Assembly (NCBI GenBank): GCA_903813345.2
Contig: CAIIXF020000009.1
Location: forward strand, 24,526,740 to 24,590,739
Origin: Owenia fusiformis
Lineage: Eukaryota > Annelida > Polychaeta > Sabellida > Oweniidae
Direction of reading: 5' to 3'
Length of the DNA stretch: 64,000 nucleotides
The notes beneath the pieces were generated by a model. That model worked only from the letters and a program-made list of their open reading frames with translations. It was not told where the DNA came from and did no database searches. The translations under genes and the position numbers were made by a program. This document shows, in pieces, positions 51,601-59,346 of the stretch; within the stretch, counting starts at the first letter, position 1, and every line of letters begins with the position of its first letter.

Positions 51601-53108
51601 CTGCGTTTTTCGTATATTTCTAATACTAATGTCTTTTGAGCGGGTGTCCAAGGCATCATTGTTTTACAACTGACTAACAACAGGGGCTATACATACACAG
51701 TCTCTTCTTTCTTTCCTGAAAAAATGAACACATTTGGATTAGTATTTTTAAGATATAGCGATTTCTTTGGGTTGCGTTTTTTTGAACACCTTGTACCAAG
51801 ATTGCATTTTGTGAGTCAATCCTCCTTGCAATCGATCACAAATATATATCAGCAAAGGAAGCTATTAGAAACAACTGCAGAAATAATGCCTGCATATGAA
51901 TATGAAATGTAATGCACTATTATGACCAAATAAAAATGATGATGATTTGGCTCACCCTGCAGTATACAGAGGGCCAATACAAGAAACACTTGTTTCCATA
52001 TGGATCTTGAGGAACTAATTTTCCTTCATTACCTGCGTCAATAGAGTCACCGTATTTTTCCATTCACTTGTTTCTCTATATCTATCTCATTCGTATATCA
52101 GTGGCCTTATTGATTCATCTGGACTTGCAAAGGACCCTCCTCCTTTGGTGTCATTGTCAATTTCTGCAAATGTCCACACATTACTAGTTTAGATTTGCAA
52201 AACCCGTACCAGGCAAATAATGTTATTTCATTCGTGAGTAAAATGTTTATTGTCACAACAGAATACCATTAGCTCTTCTATTTTTGACAAGATGGGGGTT
52301 ATATTTCGATATCTGCTCACAAGGAAAACAATTTGCACCCAGGTATAGTTGGATAAGATTCAGTTAATCGATGGAATTAACCTTGAAATGTAATCTAAGT
52401 ATAACCATCAAGTCAACGGAGGTCTGATTTAGAATCCCATCGCCTGTTCGTTTCCCTGGTTTATATTAGGTGTATTCTAACAGACGTCATCGTTCGGTTT
52501 TTGTGTAACTTTTCGGGTTCTAAGTGCCTATAAACTTTTAACAGCCGCTATCGTTCAAATGTCATGTTCCCCGCCCAGTGCTCTTTGTTCTGCCTCAAGG
52601 TAGAGTTATTTAAACTGGACTACCTGGCATGTTTTCTTCACATATACTCCTCTTTTACCTTTATTTTTAACAACTATTGTATGTCATTTTTTGTTTCGAC
52701 GTATCGTTGGTAAATAAGAAAAGGGAAATGTGCCAGGTTTTCTTCCCACAAACATTTTAGTATTTTTATGATAATCATTTTGACCTTGCCCTAGCTAGCC
52801 TTGCCCAACCGTCGTTACCGTCATGGATTGGTTCGAATATTTTCTTCTATAGACGAGACTTTCCCTTGGAGGTCGCAATGTTAAACCCATGCAATGGGTA
52901 TCTCCTCGTCCAATATCATGTGATACAATTGTCCAACATTAAGATGATTTTTGGTGTTTATCGCATGTTCACCTTTATTTTAATTCTTTTACCAAATGTG
53001 ATCATTGTTACAGGTAAATGTTACCAAGAGGGACCCAGTTTCAGGGGATGACAAAATCCTCAGGACACTTAACAGAGGGGACTTCTTTGGAGAGAAGGCT
53101 TTACAAAG
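27341..53108 (+). CDS. PRKG1: cGMP-dependent protein kinase, PRKG1-like, N-terminal regulatory half (7 exons, 3' incomplete)
   Basis: Spliced as 27341-27651, 38095-38261, 43253-43366, 43788-43893, 47060-47123, 47627-47704 and 53014-53108; every junction is GT/AG and the phases (2,1,1,2,0,0,2) keep one frame. The product is about 312 residues: coiled-coil zipper 6-55, autoinhibitory segment about 73-83, cyclic-nucleotide domain A about 105-233, domain B from about 234. Domain A has the phosphate-binding cassette [15 protein letters not shown], whose Arg192-Thr193 pair is the family's cGMP phosphate contact and cGMP-selectivity threonine. Human PRKG1 as I recall it aligns without large gaps across the whole stretch, and the zipper exon matches the I-beta rather than the I-alpha form. 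The enzyme phosphorylates Ser/Thr targets in response to cGMP, in the cytosol. The kinase domain is not seen; the last exon ends inside the domain-B cassette (FFGEKALQ), so the rest should lie beyond the window. Confidence 0.95.
27751..27898. mobile_element. Small TCAGGCCCG MITE in intron 1
   Basis: Ends TCAGGCCCG and CGGGCCTGA, 148 bp, flanked by TAC on both sides (possible 3-bp target duplication). The interior repeats AAGTGAACC and C-rich tracts in two halves. Confidence 0.72.
28024..28406. mobile_element. Mariner-like MITE in intron 1 (383 bp)
   Basis: Left CAGGGTGACCGCAAAAAACA, right reverse-complemented CAGGGTGACCGCATAAAGCG; the ends stay similar for about 49 bp, through GGAATxACTTTCT. 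No transposase. Confidence 0.8.
28705..28790 (+). repeat. ~85-bp dispersed repeat, intron 1 copy
   Basis: CTCAGGTCGATA, then GCCTTCTAAACTAGCACT, AAAACCCCTAGAACTGGCCC and GGTAATAATACA match 39436-39515 in the opposite orientation. The central 45 bp show about one difference. Confidence 0.9.
29376..29486. mobile_element. Nested hairpin element, GC-rich loop
   Basis: Outer arms GGTTCAGGATATTGGGAT and GATAATAATATCCTGAACC; inner arms around AATATAATATATTTG with its near complement; centre CCCGAGGGCCGCAGGCCCCG. A further outer pair (TTATCCTATA, TATAGGATAA) extends to about 29361-29502. No coding content. Confidence 0.75.
29791..29853. repeat. Hairpin pair on GCGGGCAGATATA
   Basis: CGGGCAGATATACTATATCTG, then a GATCGGAGCGGGA word and a second GCTATATCTGCCCGC. 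It shares GCGGGCAGATATA and GAGCGGGA words with the 41024-41367 element. Confidence 0.7.
34150..34232 (+). tRNA. tRNA-Leu(UAA), copy 1, intact
   Basis: Full cloverleaf of 83 nt. Acceptor ACCAGGA pairs perfectly with TCCTGGT, with discriminator A. The D arm contains the A box TGGCCGAGTGG. The anticodon stem TTGGA/TCCAA encloses the loop CTTAAGT, anticodon TAA at 34183-34185. A long variable arm GGAC...GTCC is typical of class II tRNAs, and the T arm GTGGG/CCCAC holds the B box GGTTCGAACCC. TTTT follows within about 10 nt as a Pol III terminator. There is no intron. This is the only copy in the cluster with a perfect acceptor stem, so it is the best candidate for a working gene. Confidence 0.95.
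34293..35204. mobile_element. 912-bp inverted-repeat insertion in the tRNA array, 8-bp target duplication
   Basis: The 8-bp word ACTCAAAT lies at 34285-34292 and 35205-35212, directly flanking the insert. Removing the insert and one word restores the spacer seen in the other units (CCCAAxTCAAATCCATGGG). The termini are inverted: left GGTTTCTAGACAAGTCATCC, and the right end reverse-complemented begins GGTAACAGGACAACTCATCC. Both ends are built of a 15-bp subrepeat. The interior (about 34366-35020) is AT-rich with no transposase seen. Eight-bp duplications are typical of the hAT superfamily, but the termini are not classical hAT, so the family is open. Confidence 0.8.
35022..35200. repeat. 15-bp minisatellite (GGGATGAGTTGTCTT), about 12 copies
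   Basis: Tandem copies of GGGATGAGATGTCTT and GGGATGAGTTGTCTT, with a few single-base variants. The inverse complement is present in about four copies at 34300-34366. The two blocks are the arms of the insertion 34293-35204. Confidence 0.9.
35240..35318 (+). pseudogene. tRNA-Leu copy 2, broken
   Basis: Same family as copy 1, but four bases are lost in the anticodon loop (TTGGACTTTTCCAA), removing the TAA anticodon. The T stem carries a mismatch (CATCGG) and the 3' acceptor strand reads TAATGGT. It cannot form a normal leucine tRNA. Confidence 0.85.
35454..35536 (+). tRNA. tRNA-Leu(UAA) copy 3, near-intact
   Basis: 83 nt, with the same A box, TAA anticodon, variable arm and B box as copy 1. 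The 5' acceptor strand is ACCCGGA, which puts C at position 4 opposite U69, a mismatch shared by all array copies except copy 1. TTTTT follows. Confidence 0.8.
35673..35755 (+). tRNA. tRNA-Leu(UAA) copy 4, B box altered
   Basis: As copy 3 with the C4:U69 mismatch, but the T loop reads TACGAAC instead of TTCGAAC. This changes the invariant pseudouridine-55 position and the internal promoter B box. Probably impaired; possibly a pseudogene. Confidence 0.7.
35892..35974 (+). tRNA. tRNA-Leu(UAA) copy 5, degrading
   Basis: TAA anticodon and both promoter boxes are kept. The variable arm (TGAACG, CCACG) and the 3' acceptor strand (TCCTGAT) carry changes that add mismatches to C4:U69. Probably a pseudogene in progress. 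Confidence 0.65.
36103..36185 (+). tRNA. tRNA-Leu(UAA) copy 6, near-intact
   Basis: Identical in its arms to copy 3: TAA anticodon, intact A and B boxes, the C4:U69 acceptor mismatch and a following TTTTT. Confidence 0.8.
36319..36400 (+). pseudogene. tRNA-Leu copy 7, damaged anticodon arm
   Basis: One base is missing between the D arm and the anticodon stem (GGTGTGGACTTAAG). The variable arm reads TATATCC and the acceptor ends TGGCA. The TAA triplet remains but the arm spacing is disturbed. Confidence 0.75.
36535..36617 (+). tRNA. tRNA-Leu(UAA) copy 8, near-intact
   Basis: As copies 3 and 6, with the C4:U69 mismatch. Unlike the middle copies it is not followed by the duplicated 3' half, marking the array's right end. 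A fragment GCCGAGTGGTT at about 36652 is a further tRNA-like remnant. Confidence 0.8.
37489..37941 (+). repeat. ~450-bp dispersed repeat, copy in intron 1
   Basis: Matches, in the opposite orientation, 46457-46954 in intron 4. Shared blocks include ACTCAAGGGTTCACAGGTT, GATCGTCACA, TTTATAAAAGGG, ATCTTCTATTTGTGT, AAGGATTTATATTGGCTG, CGCCTGGAGCCGCCATAT and the end AACCCTTTAA. The minus-strand frame at 46471-46710 in the other copy is not conserved here (frameshifts), so I do not call a gene. Confidence 0.88.
38095..38261 (+). CDS. PRKG1: PRKG1 exon 2: start of cyclic-nucleotide-binding domain A
   Basis: Residues 104 (split) to 159, with the first base of codon 160. The acceptor is a T-rich tract ending CCAG at 38094. 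It encodes the linker and first half of domain A, including [12 protein letters not shown], the [10 protein letters not shown] turn and [15 protein letters not shown], all near-identical to vertebrate PRKG1 as I recall it. The donor is GAAG|GTATGA, phase 1. The exon is 167 nt. Intron 1 before it is 10.4 kb. Confidence 0.95.
39436..39515 (-). repeat. ~80-bp dispersed repeat, intron 2 copy (inverted)
   Basis: Reverse-complement partner of 28705-28790; the pair flanks PRKG1 exon 2 alone. Identity is highest over GCTAGTTTAGAAGGCG and its 3' neighbour. Confidence 0.9.
39680..39741. repeat. Hairpin with GGGCC loop
   Basis: Arms ATATAGTGAAGTATTGGACC and its near complement meet at TTGGGCCTTTGGCCCTCGG. 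Same design as the other short hairpins in these introns. Confidence 0.75.
40187..40281. repeat. Hairpin around CCACCTAAGTGATGTCAC
   Basis: Inverted words CCTAAGTGA and TCACTTAGG enclose GTCACGATGTG; a weaker outer match (AGCATAT, ATATGCTA) extends the stem. Confidence 0.65.
41024..41367. mobile_element. 344-bp element with ~40-bp terminal inverted repeats (intron 2)
   Basis: Left TGTATCTCATACTTGAGTGG, continuing GTTTGGGGTAGATAT; right reverse-complemented the same with two differences. The interior carries GAGCGGGCAGGATATATTG and TGCGGGCAGATATAATATA palindromic words. No transposase is seen. Confidence 0.82.
41371..41511. repeat. Hairpin GTTATGCACTG...CAGTGCATAAC
   Basis: Arms GTTATGCACT and AGTGCATAAC, inner arms TTTGGATACATGGAATATCC and its near complement, centre CCTCGGTCCCTTCGGTCCCT. 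It abuts the 41024-41367 element. Confidence 0.8.
41553..41670. repeat. Dispersed repeat shared with 18886-19000
   Basis: Second copy of the CATTCTGATACTCAT family, located in PRKG1 intron 2; same orientation as the intergenic copy. Confidence 0.85.
43253..43366 (+). CDS. PRKG1: PRKG1 exon 3: domain A phosphate-binding cassette
   Basis: Residues 160 (split) to 197. The acceptor CTTACAG ends at 43252 and the donor AGAG|GTGAGC starts at 43367. It contains GKVEVTKDG and then the cassette [16 protein letters not shown]; Glu183 and Arg192 are the ribose- and phosphate-contacting positions of this fold and Thr193 is the residue associated with cGMP preference. Length 114 nt, phase 1 at both ends. 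Confidence 0.95.
43367..43787 (+). other. PRKG1 intron 3 (421 bp)
   Basis: GTGAGC to TTTTCAG. No other feature is seen. Confidence 0.9.
43788..43893 (+). CDS. PRKG1: PRKG1 exon 4: end of domain A
   Basis: Residues 198 to 232, plus two bases of codon 233. The acceptor TTTTCAG ends at 43787 and the donor CAG|GTAAGC is near consensus. It encodes [15 protein letters not shown] and the following helices [10 protein letters not shown], the C-terminal helices of domain A that connect to domain B. Only 421 bp separate it from exon 3. Confidence 0.95.
43894..47059 (+). other. PRKG1 intron 4 (3.2 kb)
   Basis: GTAAGC to TTTGCAG. Apart from the inverted-pair copy at 46457-46954, the intron shows AT-rich unique-looking sequence with no coding or RNA feature that I recognise. 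Confidence 0.85.
46457..46954 (-). repeat. ~500-bp dispersed repeat, copy in intron 4 (inverted)
   Basis: Reverse-complement partner of 37489-37941, starting TTAAAGGGTT and ending AACCCTTGAGTATT. Ends of the form AAGGGTT/AACCCTT may be short terminal inverted repeats of a transposon-like element. Confidence 0.88.
47060..47123 (+). CDS. PRKG1: PRKG1 exon 5: inter-domain helix (start of domain B)
   Basis: A 64-nt micro-exon encoding [22 protein letters not shown] (233-254). The acceptor is CATTTGCAG at 47059 and the donor GAG|GTATTT, phase 0. It is too short to stand out on its own. It is accepted because it continues exon 4 in phase 2 and matches the family sequence between the two nucleotide-binding domains. 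Confidence 0.93.
47124..47626 (+). other. PRKG1 intron 5 (503 bp)
   Basis: GTATTT to TTTGCAG. Nothing else is seen; short reading frames on both strands here have no recognisable content. Confidence 0.9.
47627..47704 (+). CDS. PRKG1: PRKG1 exon 6: domain B beta barrel, first part
   Basis: Twenty-six codons, 255-280: [20 protein letters not shown] and a following IVTKGR. It starts after CATTTGCAG at 47626 and ends AGG|GTGAGT. The [17 protein letters not shown] stretch is the conserved barrel start of domain B. Phase 0 at both ends, so skipping it would delete 26 residues without a frameshift. Confidence 0.95.
47795..48110. repeat. Double hairpin element in intron 6
   Basis: First hairpin: GTTATTGAATGATTTGAA...TTCAAATTATTCTATAAC, with GTGCAATACAGGAT and CATCCTGTATTGCA inside. 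Second: GTTTTTATCGTGTGATCC...GATCATACGATAAAAAC, with TGTATTGCT/AGCAATACA. The two stems are adjacent, sharing the AACG junction near 47941. Confidence 0.75.
50655..51959. mobile_element. Possible older mariner-like element hosting the fold-back
   Basis: Left TACAGAGTGGGCCGAAAAGT and right reverse-complemented CAGGGTGAGCCAAATCATCA resemble the CAGGGTGxGCCAAA ends elsewhere. The match is short and the right boundary uncertain. The 51040-51795 fold-back lies inside. Confidence 0.35.
51040..51795. mobile_element. 756-bp fold-back (near-palindromic) mariner-type element
   Basis: TA-flanked. Left TACAGGGTGTTCAAAAACGC, then AACCCAAAGAAATCGCCATA; the right arm is its complement nearly to the centre: AGAAGAGACTGTGTATGTAT, CATAGTGTTTTGGC, GATTTxxCACTC and GGGACTTTACA all recur inverted. 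The stem is about 330 bp, with only a short middle. No transposase frame is seen. It lies in PRKG1 intron 6. Confidence 0.85.
53014..53108 (+). CDS. PRKG1: PRKG1 exon 7: domain B up to its phosphate-binding cassette
   Basis: Residues 281-311, plus two bases: [19 protein letters not shown], then [12 protein letters not shown]. The acceptor GTTACAG ends at 53013 and the donor AG|GTACGT starts at 53109. The FFGEKALQ cassette start fits PRKG1. In the family the next exon carries the EDVRTAN part with the phosphate-binding Arg and Thr; I did not find it downstream in this window. Confidence 0.93.
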
Positions 53109-54853
53109 GTACGTTTAATATACAATTTCATCGATTTTAACAGTTACCTGTGTTTTATATTCACAAGGATTTCCGCATTTATCTTTTATTAAACCAGATA
53201 CAGTGATTCAGGTAAAGATGCACCAGATAATTTGCTTTGAAGTTTTAGGTAACTTCATCATTTGATAACATATCGTGAGTACTTTCCTGATGAACGCAAA
53301 ACACATTGAGTGAAAATTGTTTATGTAACTTATAATTTTGTCACTCAGTGCAAACGTTTGTTTCTAGCCATCAACCATCAACAAGATATTCATGATTTTT
53401 AAATAAAAGATTCAACAACTGCACTCTTTATCTTTTCATTATTCAGAAGAAATTTTCCTAGTTTCTTATGGTTCTGAGTATAAATCTATTAATTGACTGG
53501 GGATGTGGAACATTTCTGCTTGTCAGGTATTCCTGCGGAAGATATTAAATTTCTGAGAAAGGTCTGAGGTCGAGAGTTTCCATTAGAAATCCGACATGCT
53601 ACCTAATTACACAATATTTGATATTCCACCTTAACGGTTCCATGAATCTAAATGTAGTTATTTTTAATTAAATCTGACATGTAGCTCATAATGCCCGTTC
53701 AGATTTCTAAACTGTTTGTAGATTTTCTTAGTAACAACATTGTTAAATCAAGATTTAAAAAAAATTAAGATGAACGCACGGTGCATTTTGGTTGGAACTA
53801 AAATGTTAATGCATGGGTTCGCAGATGAGAAACTATGATCTCCGAAAGGTCAGACCCTTTGTGAATTTTATGAAAAAGCTACGTAATCTTTAGATTGGAA
53901 TTTATCTGGGTGTGATTCCTGTTTGCCAAGTATCTAATATAATCAAAGATGGTTATCACAATTATATACCAAGAGGTAAAATAGATAAACCAGACTGTTC
54001 AGATATCGAAATAAATTTGAACTGCACCACACTTGCTTGAACCCAGGTCGACATTTTCACGTATTGACTAAAACAGAGAGAATGCATTGTAGCATGAAAA
54101 AGACGAACGTGAATCTTTCAAACAGTTCCACCATATTTCGTAACAACACACTAATGCGCCATAACCAACAGCACAATAACAGACATGTTGATTTGATGGA
54201 TTCTAAATTCTCTGGCCTCCCATAACTTCTGATCATGTCAATCAATCTTTCTGTCTATATTGATCTGATTCGGATGAACAATTACTATACTACGAACCTT
54301 CTGGCCTAGAAGGGGAATAACCGTTTAGCTAGAAATGATATTTTTGCTCAGCTGATACAACAACCAATGGTGTTTTGATTTATTTAATTGCTTCCGTTGT
54401 CTGAATTGTTGATTTTTACATGCATAGTTTTCGCGGTTAACCCATTTTCATGCTTGCCATACATTTCATTTTTGATAGAACCTGCCTATTGAATAACATA
54501 TATACACGAAATGATTATACTTTGAACATCACCGACACTTTGCTTGGATCATTGTTAATGTCGTTCCTATTTCATAAGCCAAACTTACATACATGTTTCA
54601 TTCTATGCCGACAATTTCGTGATTTTCTATAACTTGAGAACTTCACTTCACTTCTCACCTCTAAATGTATCATCATGGCTTGTTTCACGGTATGCTTTTA
54701 CCAATTTGATGATTTGCCAATTTAGACTTCTCCGAGTAAATATATTTGTCAGTATTATCAGAAAAATGAACAGATGATGGGTCACTGCGACTTCATACAC
54801 AACCATTGTGAATTAAAACATCAAGTAAATTTCAACACTGTTATATCAAGGTG
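53109..54853. other. Intron after PRKG1 exon 7, no feature
   Basis: It opens GTACGT. No further PRKG1 exon was found; a search by eye for the expected DVRTAN and kinase motifs (GxGxFG, HRDLKPEN-type) through 64000 was negative. Confidence 0.75.
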
Positions 54854-55358
54854 TACGGGGTGAGTGAAAAAATGCAACCCACTTTTTACTTACATTTTTA
54901 CTTCCGGTTAGGATTTGACCTACATTTTTCGAATTGCAGGTTTTGTTTCGAACATATTGTATGACTGAATTGTAGTCGTGGTTGGTGCATTGTATTGCTT
55001 GAGAAGATTTTTATATGATTATTCGAATCATACATAAACAGGAAATTATTTACTTTTGTACATGTTTTTATTGAGATGTCGCAAAGGAACACATTTTTAT
55101 TTTGATTCAGAAATGAGTCTCGAAATGAAGTCAAAGTCGATAATCTAAAGAACAGTAGTGCCATCAGATCCAGTCACTAATCAGAGATCCGTCATTTCGT
55201 CTGTTTGTATGATTTTGTAATCGCATATTCACAAAAGGGTTGCTTTCTCAAACAGTCAAATGTATCTATTTTGATTAATGCATAACAAATGTAAGTCCCA
55301 CAACACAATACCAACCATACATTAGAAGTAATGGTGATTAGATTTTACCTCACCCTGT
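54854..55358. mobile_element. Possible decayed mariner-like element
   Basis: Left TACGGGGTGAGTGAAAAAAT, right reverse-complemented TGACAGGGTGAGGTAAAATC. Only about 20 bp of the ends agree. The interior has an unassigned minus-strand frame (54898-55164). Confidence 0.4.
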
Positions 55359-55506
55359 CACTATCAATACGGTTTTTGCAGGCCTTTCAAAGCAATATTT
55401 CATGAGCCAGTATCTCAAAGAAGATGTCAACAAGAAAACTCAAATGGATAAGAGTCTTCCTGTATCCCCATTTCTATAACGTATCGGAGTGTTGTATTGT
55501 ACACTA

Positions 55507-56383
55507 TACAGGGTGGGCCAAAAAAAAACAATACCCAACTTCAAATCAGGATAAAGATAGCTACTTTCAATATGATACATTGATTTATATATCATTTTAA
55601 AGGTAATCCATTTTCAAACAATTTAGTATATAACTTTATGTCATGAAATCAATATTTAAGTTTTATTATACTTATTTGTGAGGCCGGGTTGCAATTTAAG
55701 GTCTCTCCAGATTTTAGGGGAAAAATAGTAAATCTGCGGAATTATGTTAAATTTTTATTTATAGAATATCATTTTGTTAGGTGAATGTGTGCTTGTATAT
55801 TAACATACGTACATGTAGTTGTGTGACTAAACTTATTGTTTATTAATTTCAGTGTTGTTTATTATCAATAATTACTCAAAAGGGGTCTGTTTAAAGACAT
55901 TACACGTATATGTGGTGAGGATTTTATCTTTCAACAAGACATTGCCTCATACCATAGTTCAAAGGAGATATTGGCATTCCTTTGCAAACAAGGTGTCAAT
56001 TTGACTGATCTCGATGCTTGGCCATCCAACAGCCCCGATGCTAATGTGGCGGGGGTATATTGAGCAATTGCTAAAATAAAAAAAGTGTAAAATGTTATTA
56101 AACAACACTGAAATTCATAAACAATAAATTTAGTCACACAATGATGCAAATATCGATATCCTAGCATGTATTCAACTTACAAAAAATTATATTCTATAAA
56201 TAAAAAAAAATCCTATAGTCCTAGAATCCGGCCTCCCAAATAAGTATAATAAAACTTGGTCAAATACCAAATTGTTTGAAAATGAATTACCTTTAAAACG
56301 ATGTATAAGTTTAATTTAGTGTTAGTTTTTAACTATTTTTATCCTGATTTGAAGTTGGGCATTGTTTTTTGGACCACCCTGTA
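55507..56383 (+). mobile_element. 877-bp mariner-like element with long inverted arms
   Basis: TA-flanked ends: TACAGGGTGGGCCAAAAAAA and TACAGGGTGGTCCAAAAAAC (reverse-complemented), then AACTTCAAATCAGGATAAA in both arms. The arms remain complementary to about 55860 and 56095 (ACACTGAAATT, TTTATAGAATAT, ACCAATTGTTTG-like blocks). The central 230 bp carries a transposase remnant. Confidence 0.88.
55887..56063 (+). pseudogene. Mariner/Tc1-like transposase catalytic-core remnant
   Basis: A 58-codon frame: LFKDITRICGEDFIFQQD, then IASYHSSKEILAFLCKQG and VNLTDLDAWPSNSPDANVA, then a stop. FQQD and W-P-x-x-S-P-D are the second and third catalytic-Asp motifs of the mariner/Tc1 DDE/D transposases; by my count 32 residues lie between them. 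The first Asp region and the C-terminus are absent, and the usual Asn-Pro after SPD is changed. Non-functional. Confidence 0.85.
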
Positions 56384-59346
56384 TAATACTTTTTTTATGA
56401 GAAAGCAAAAACGGCAGCCTTTTCAATTACGATTCTCGTCTAAGAACCAGTTACGCCCACGCAACAGGAATATCCTGTTTTTGAGACAAAAGGAAACATA
56501 AGTTGCTATCGAATAGCTATCTCAAAAAGGCTTTAATTATTTTGTTTTTTGTTATATAATTTGAACAATAAATCAACTGTCTATTTTCACGTAATGCGAT
56601 ATGGTGTCATTATCAAGGATCACCCTGAACAATTGATTCATCAAGACAACAGAGGACATTGGTATCTCTTTTCGGTTTAAAATATTCCAGTACACGCACG
56701 TACGACGTGACCTTGAGATTCTCGGTAGCTCACCATTGAGCCAACAGTTACACCAAACATAATCTTGAACTTGAAAAGTATCTATGATAAGAGGCCAATC
56801 CATGCCGTACTGACTTCCTGTAACAAATTAGGCAATAGCCGTTGGAATGTTTTTGAACTTGCCTCGTTTAATTGGATGGGGTGCAGATCGTTAGGTATTC
56901 CAATTGCACTGGTAAATGTAGATATGTTTCACAGCTTGAATGAAGAAATTTCAAAGTGCATTCAGTTCTTTAATCAATATTCCAAATGCCATGCTATTAC
57001 AGATATTATAAGAAACATTGCAAAAGTTTAGTATTATATAGAATAGTTCTTATTTTATCAAGCTAGACGTTTGTAAAACTAAATATAGATGCAATATTGA
57101 TAAACATTAAAATAAGAAAACCATTTACGATTTAAAAAAAAACACAAAACACTCAAACTATAGTATTATTATCTTATCTTTAAAATTATATCACTGTCCC
57201 ATTTCTCACTCTCTGATTGGCCTATCCCACACGTGACTTGGAAATATGAAGAGCATTTCTATATATATCTTATTTGGAATATAAATGCAAAAATAAAAAT
57301 AACATCTTACAAATGTGCATAATGGTGCTGATCAAATGGCTTCAAGACCTGATTAAACCCAAGACACAGGGAACCCAACTATTGTTATTGTTCTATCATT
57401 GTTTAGGATACTGGGGTTTGATTCCTAAGATCGACTGTACTCTTTAAAGTTCATTTTGTATCTATATTTCAAACATGGACCGTTCTCCTTCATAATATGG
57501 GTTTCCAAAGATAATTGATAAAAATGAATTTTAGAATGTTCCTGATTTCTAATAATACGACCTGAATGGCAATATGTTGAGATTTTTATTGTTGTTTCCT
57601 TTCCAATGATATTTAATAAATTAGGGCAGTGACACTTGGAAAATAACCCATCGATCTTTTATGCCGACAGCGTTATATATTCCGAGCACTAATCAATGTC
57701 AAGGTTAGTGCAAAATATAGCTTTCAGACAGATTTAGAATAATAAGTTCATTCCCAGCATTTCATCTTGAATAATTGCCGAGAGAGTCCTGGAATTATGT
57801 TTTGCAGTTGCTAAGCGATTTGCATTTATGATTTAATCGTCTGTCCAGTCAGCTGCAGCAGCCAGGCATCATTCGTATATTTATGGAGAATCAAGATTTT
57901 CCATTTCAATTTTGATTCCATTTATTCCACAGTATATGAGCGTCTCAGATCGAAAAATCATATTCCCGGTATAAATCCCATGATAAATCATGTTATACCC
58001 TTCAGCTGTTGTTGACGGAACCAAAACTCCTGATTAAATTGGATAAGGACTACAAATCAACAATTCCAGATTCAAAAGTGAAAAAACATGTCCATCAAGA
58101 GATAAATACAAGGGATACAATCCGAAAGCATTTCCTGGTTATTGATGGAATTAAATTGAACAAACGGATTGTTATGTTCTTTTCAGCAAAAGTAATCAGT
58201 GGTGAAAGATGATTTCACCCTGAACTATTTGAAATAAGCTATTGTTGTGATTCATGATTTCCAGTACAGTACGCTCTGTAGTTTGTTTGTCCGGATTGCC
58301 TCAAGTCTACTGTATTTACTGGTAATTCTCCCATCCTCACTTTCCCATTCACCATCGTGTGTATTACCACTCCTAAGATTTTACGATCCTGATTTCACAT
58401 TGGATCTTTTTTTAATGGGCAGATATTAAAGGTTTTTATACGGGTTCTAGCAATAGGGGAGTTGATGCTGTCCATCTTTCGAAAGGGAATCTATATTCAA
58501 ACCTATTCACTTAAAACAACACAATTTAAATGCAGCGTATAGCAGTATAGCATCTCATTTAATGTCGTGCCTTTTTCTTGAAGTGCCTTAATTTTTGGTT
58601 CAGATTATTGACCATGTTTATGAAAACTGTTGTCATCATCACCTCCATGTCACATTTAATGTCATATTGTTATCGATATGCGAAAACATTTCAGGCATTG
58701 AATCAACGGACCATCAAAATTTTAAAATTGTTTTGGGCTTCACTGATATAGTCAAGTAGTCGAAAACATGAGAGGCACACATGGATGGTTATTGGTATAT
58801 AACTGAAATGATAGATTTGCTCTAAAACTACAGGGATTGTTGAGTACCCTGTAAAGGGCGATTTATCAAACCAAAAAGCCTACAAATATAACCCAATCAT
58901 TTAACACTGTCCGACTCGGTGTCTGAAAACGTTGGCGTTTTACAATCTTTAAAAGGTGTATTTATACTTATATTACTTATTATTACTAATTGTATTGTAA
59001 ATGATGTTTGGATTTCCGTGTTGACGTTTACCTGGTATTCGAATTTGTTAATCAACGACATGAGCATCCTGTTGTTATGGGTAACGTGGCCTTGACATTT
59101 ACATGTACCTGGTGTATTTCGGCATTACTAATAACATATCAACAAAGTGTAATTGTGCTAATCATCGGCGTAGCACTGAATACTCCCTCATTTTGGTATA
59201 TTTCGCTGTCAGTAATTACTGAAAAAACTATAAATTATGCCTCTTTGAACAATTATTACGTACAAATTAATATAAGCATCAGTTAATGTACTTTTAAAAA
59301 TTCTACAAATATTAATAACTATTTCAACGGAAATTGTTTTGTTATG
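56384..59346. other. Presumed intronic, no gene recognised
   Basis: Frames at 56765-57031 and 58009-58212 (+) are open for 68-89 codons without known domains, and lack conserved splice context. No RNA gene or clear repeat. Confidence 0.5.

Larger units (their letters stand above)
47705..53013 (+). other. PRKG1 intron 6 (5.3 kb)
   Basis: GTGAGT to GTTACAG. It contains a double hairpin element (47795-48110), a short TA run near 49113-49128, and a fold-back transposon-like element (51040-51795) that may be nested in an older element (50655-51959). The stretches 48200-50650 and 52000-53000 are without recognisable features. Confidence 0.85.

Noticed and set aside
43070-53300. CTGATGA motifs considered as hammerhead ribozyme cores (43070, 45938, 53286)
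   Set aside because: No correctly placed GAAA and no flanking stems.
58009-58212. Lys-rich frame considered as the next PRKG1 exon
   Set aside because: Does not match the expected end of domain B or kinase sequence, and the phase-2 acceptor joining was not supported.
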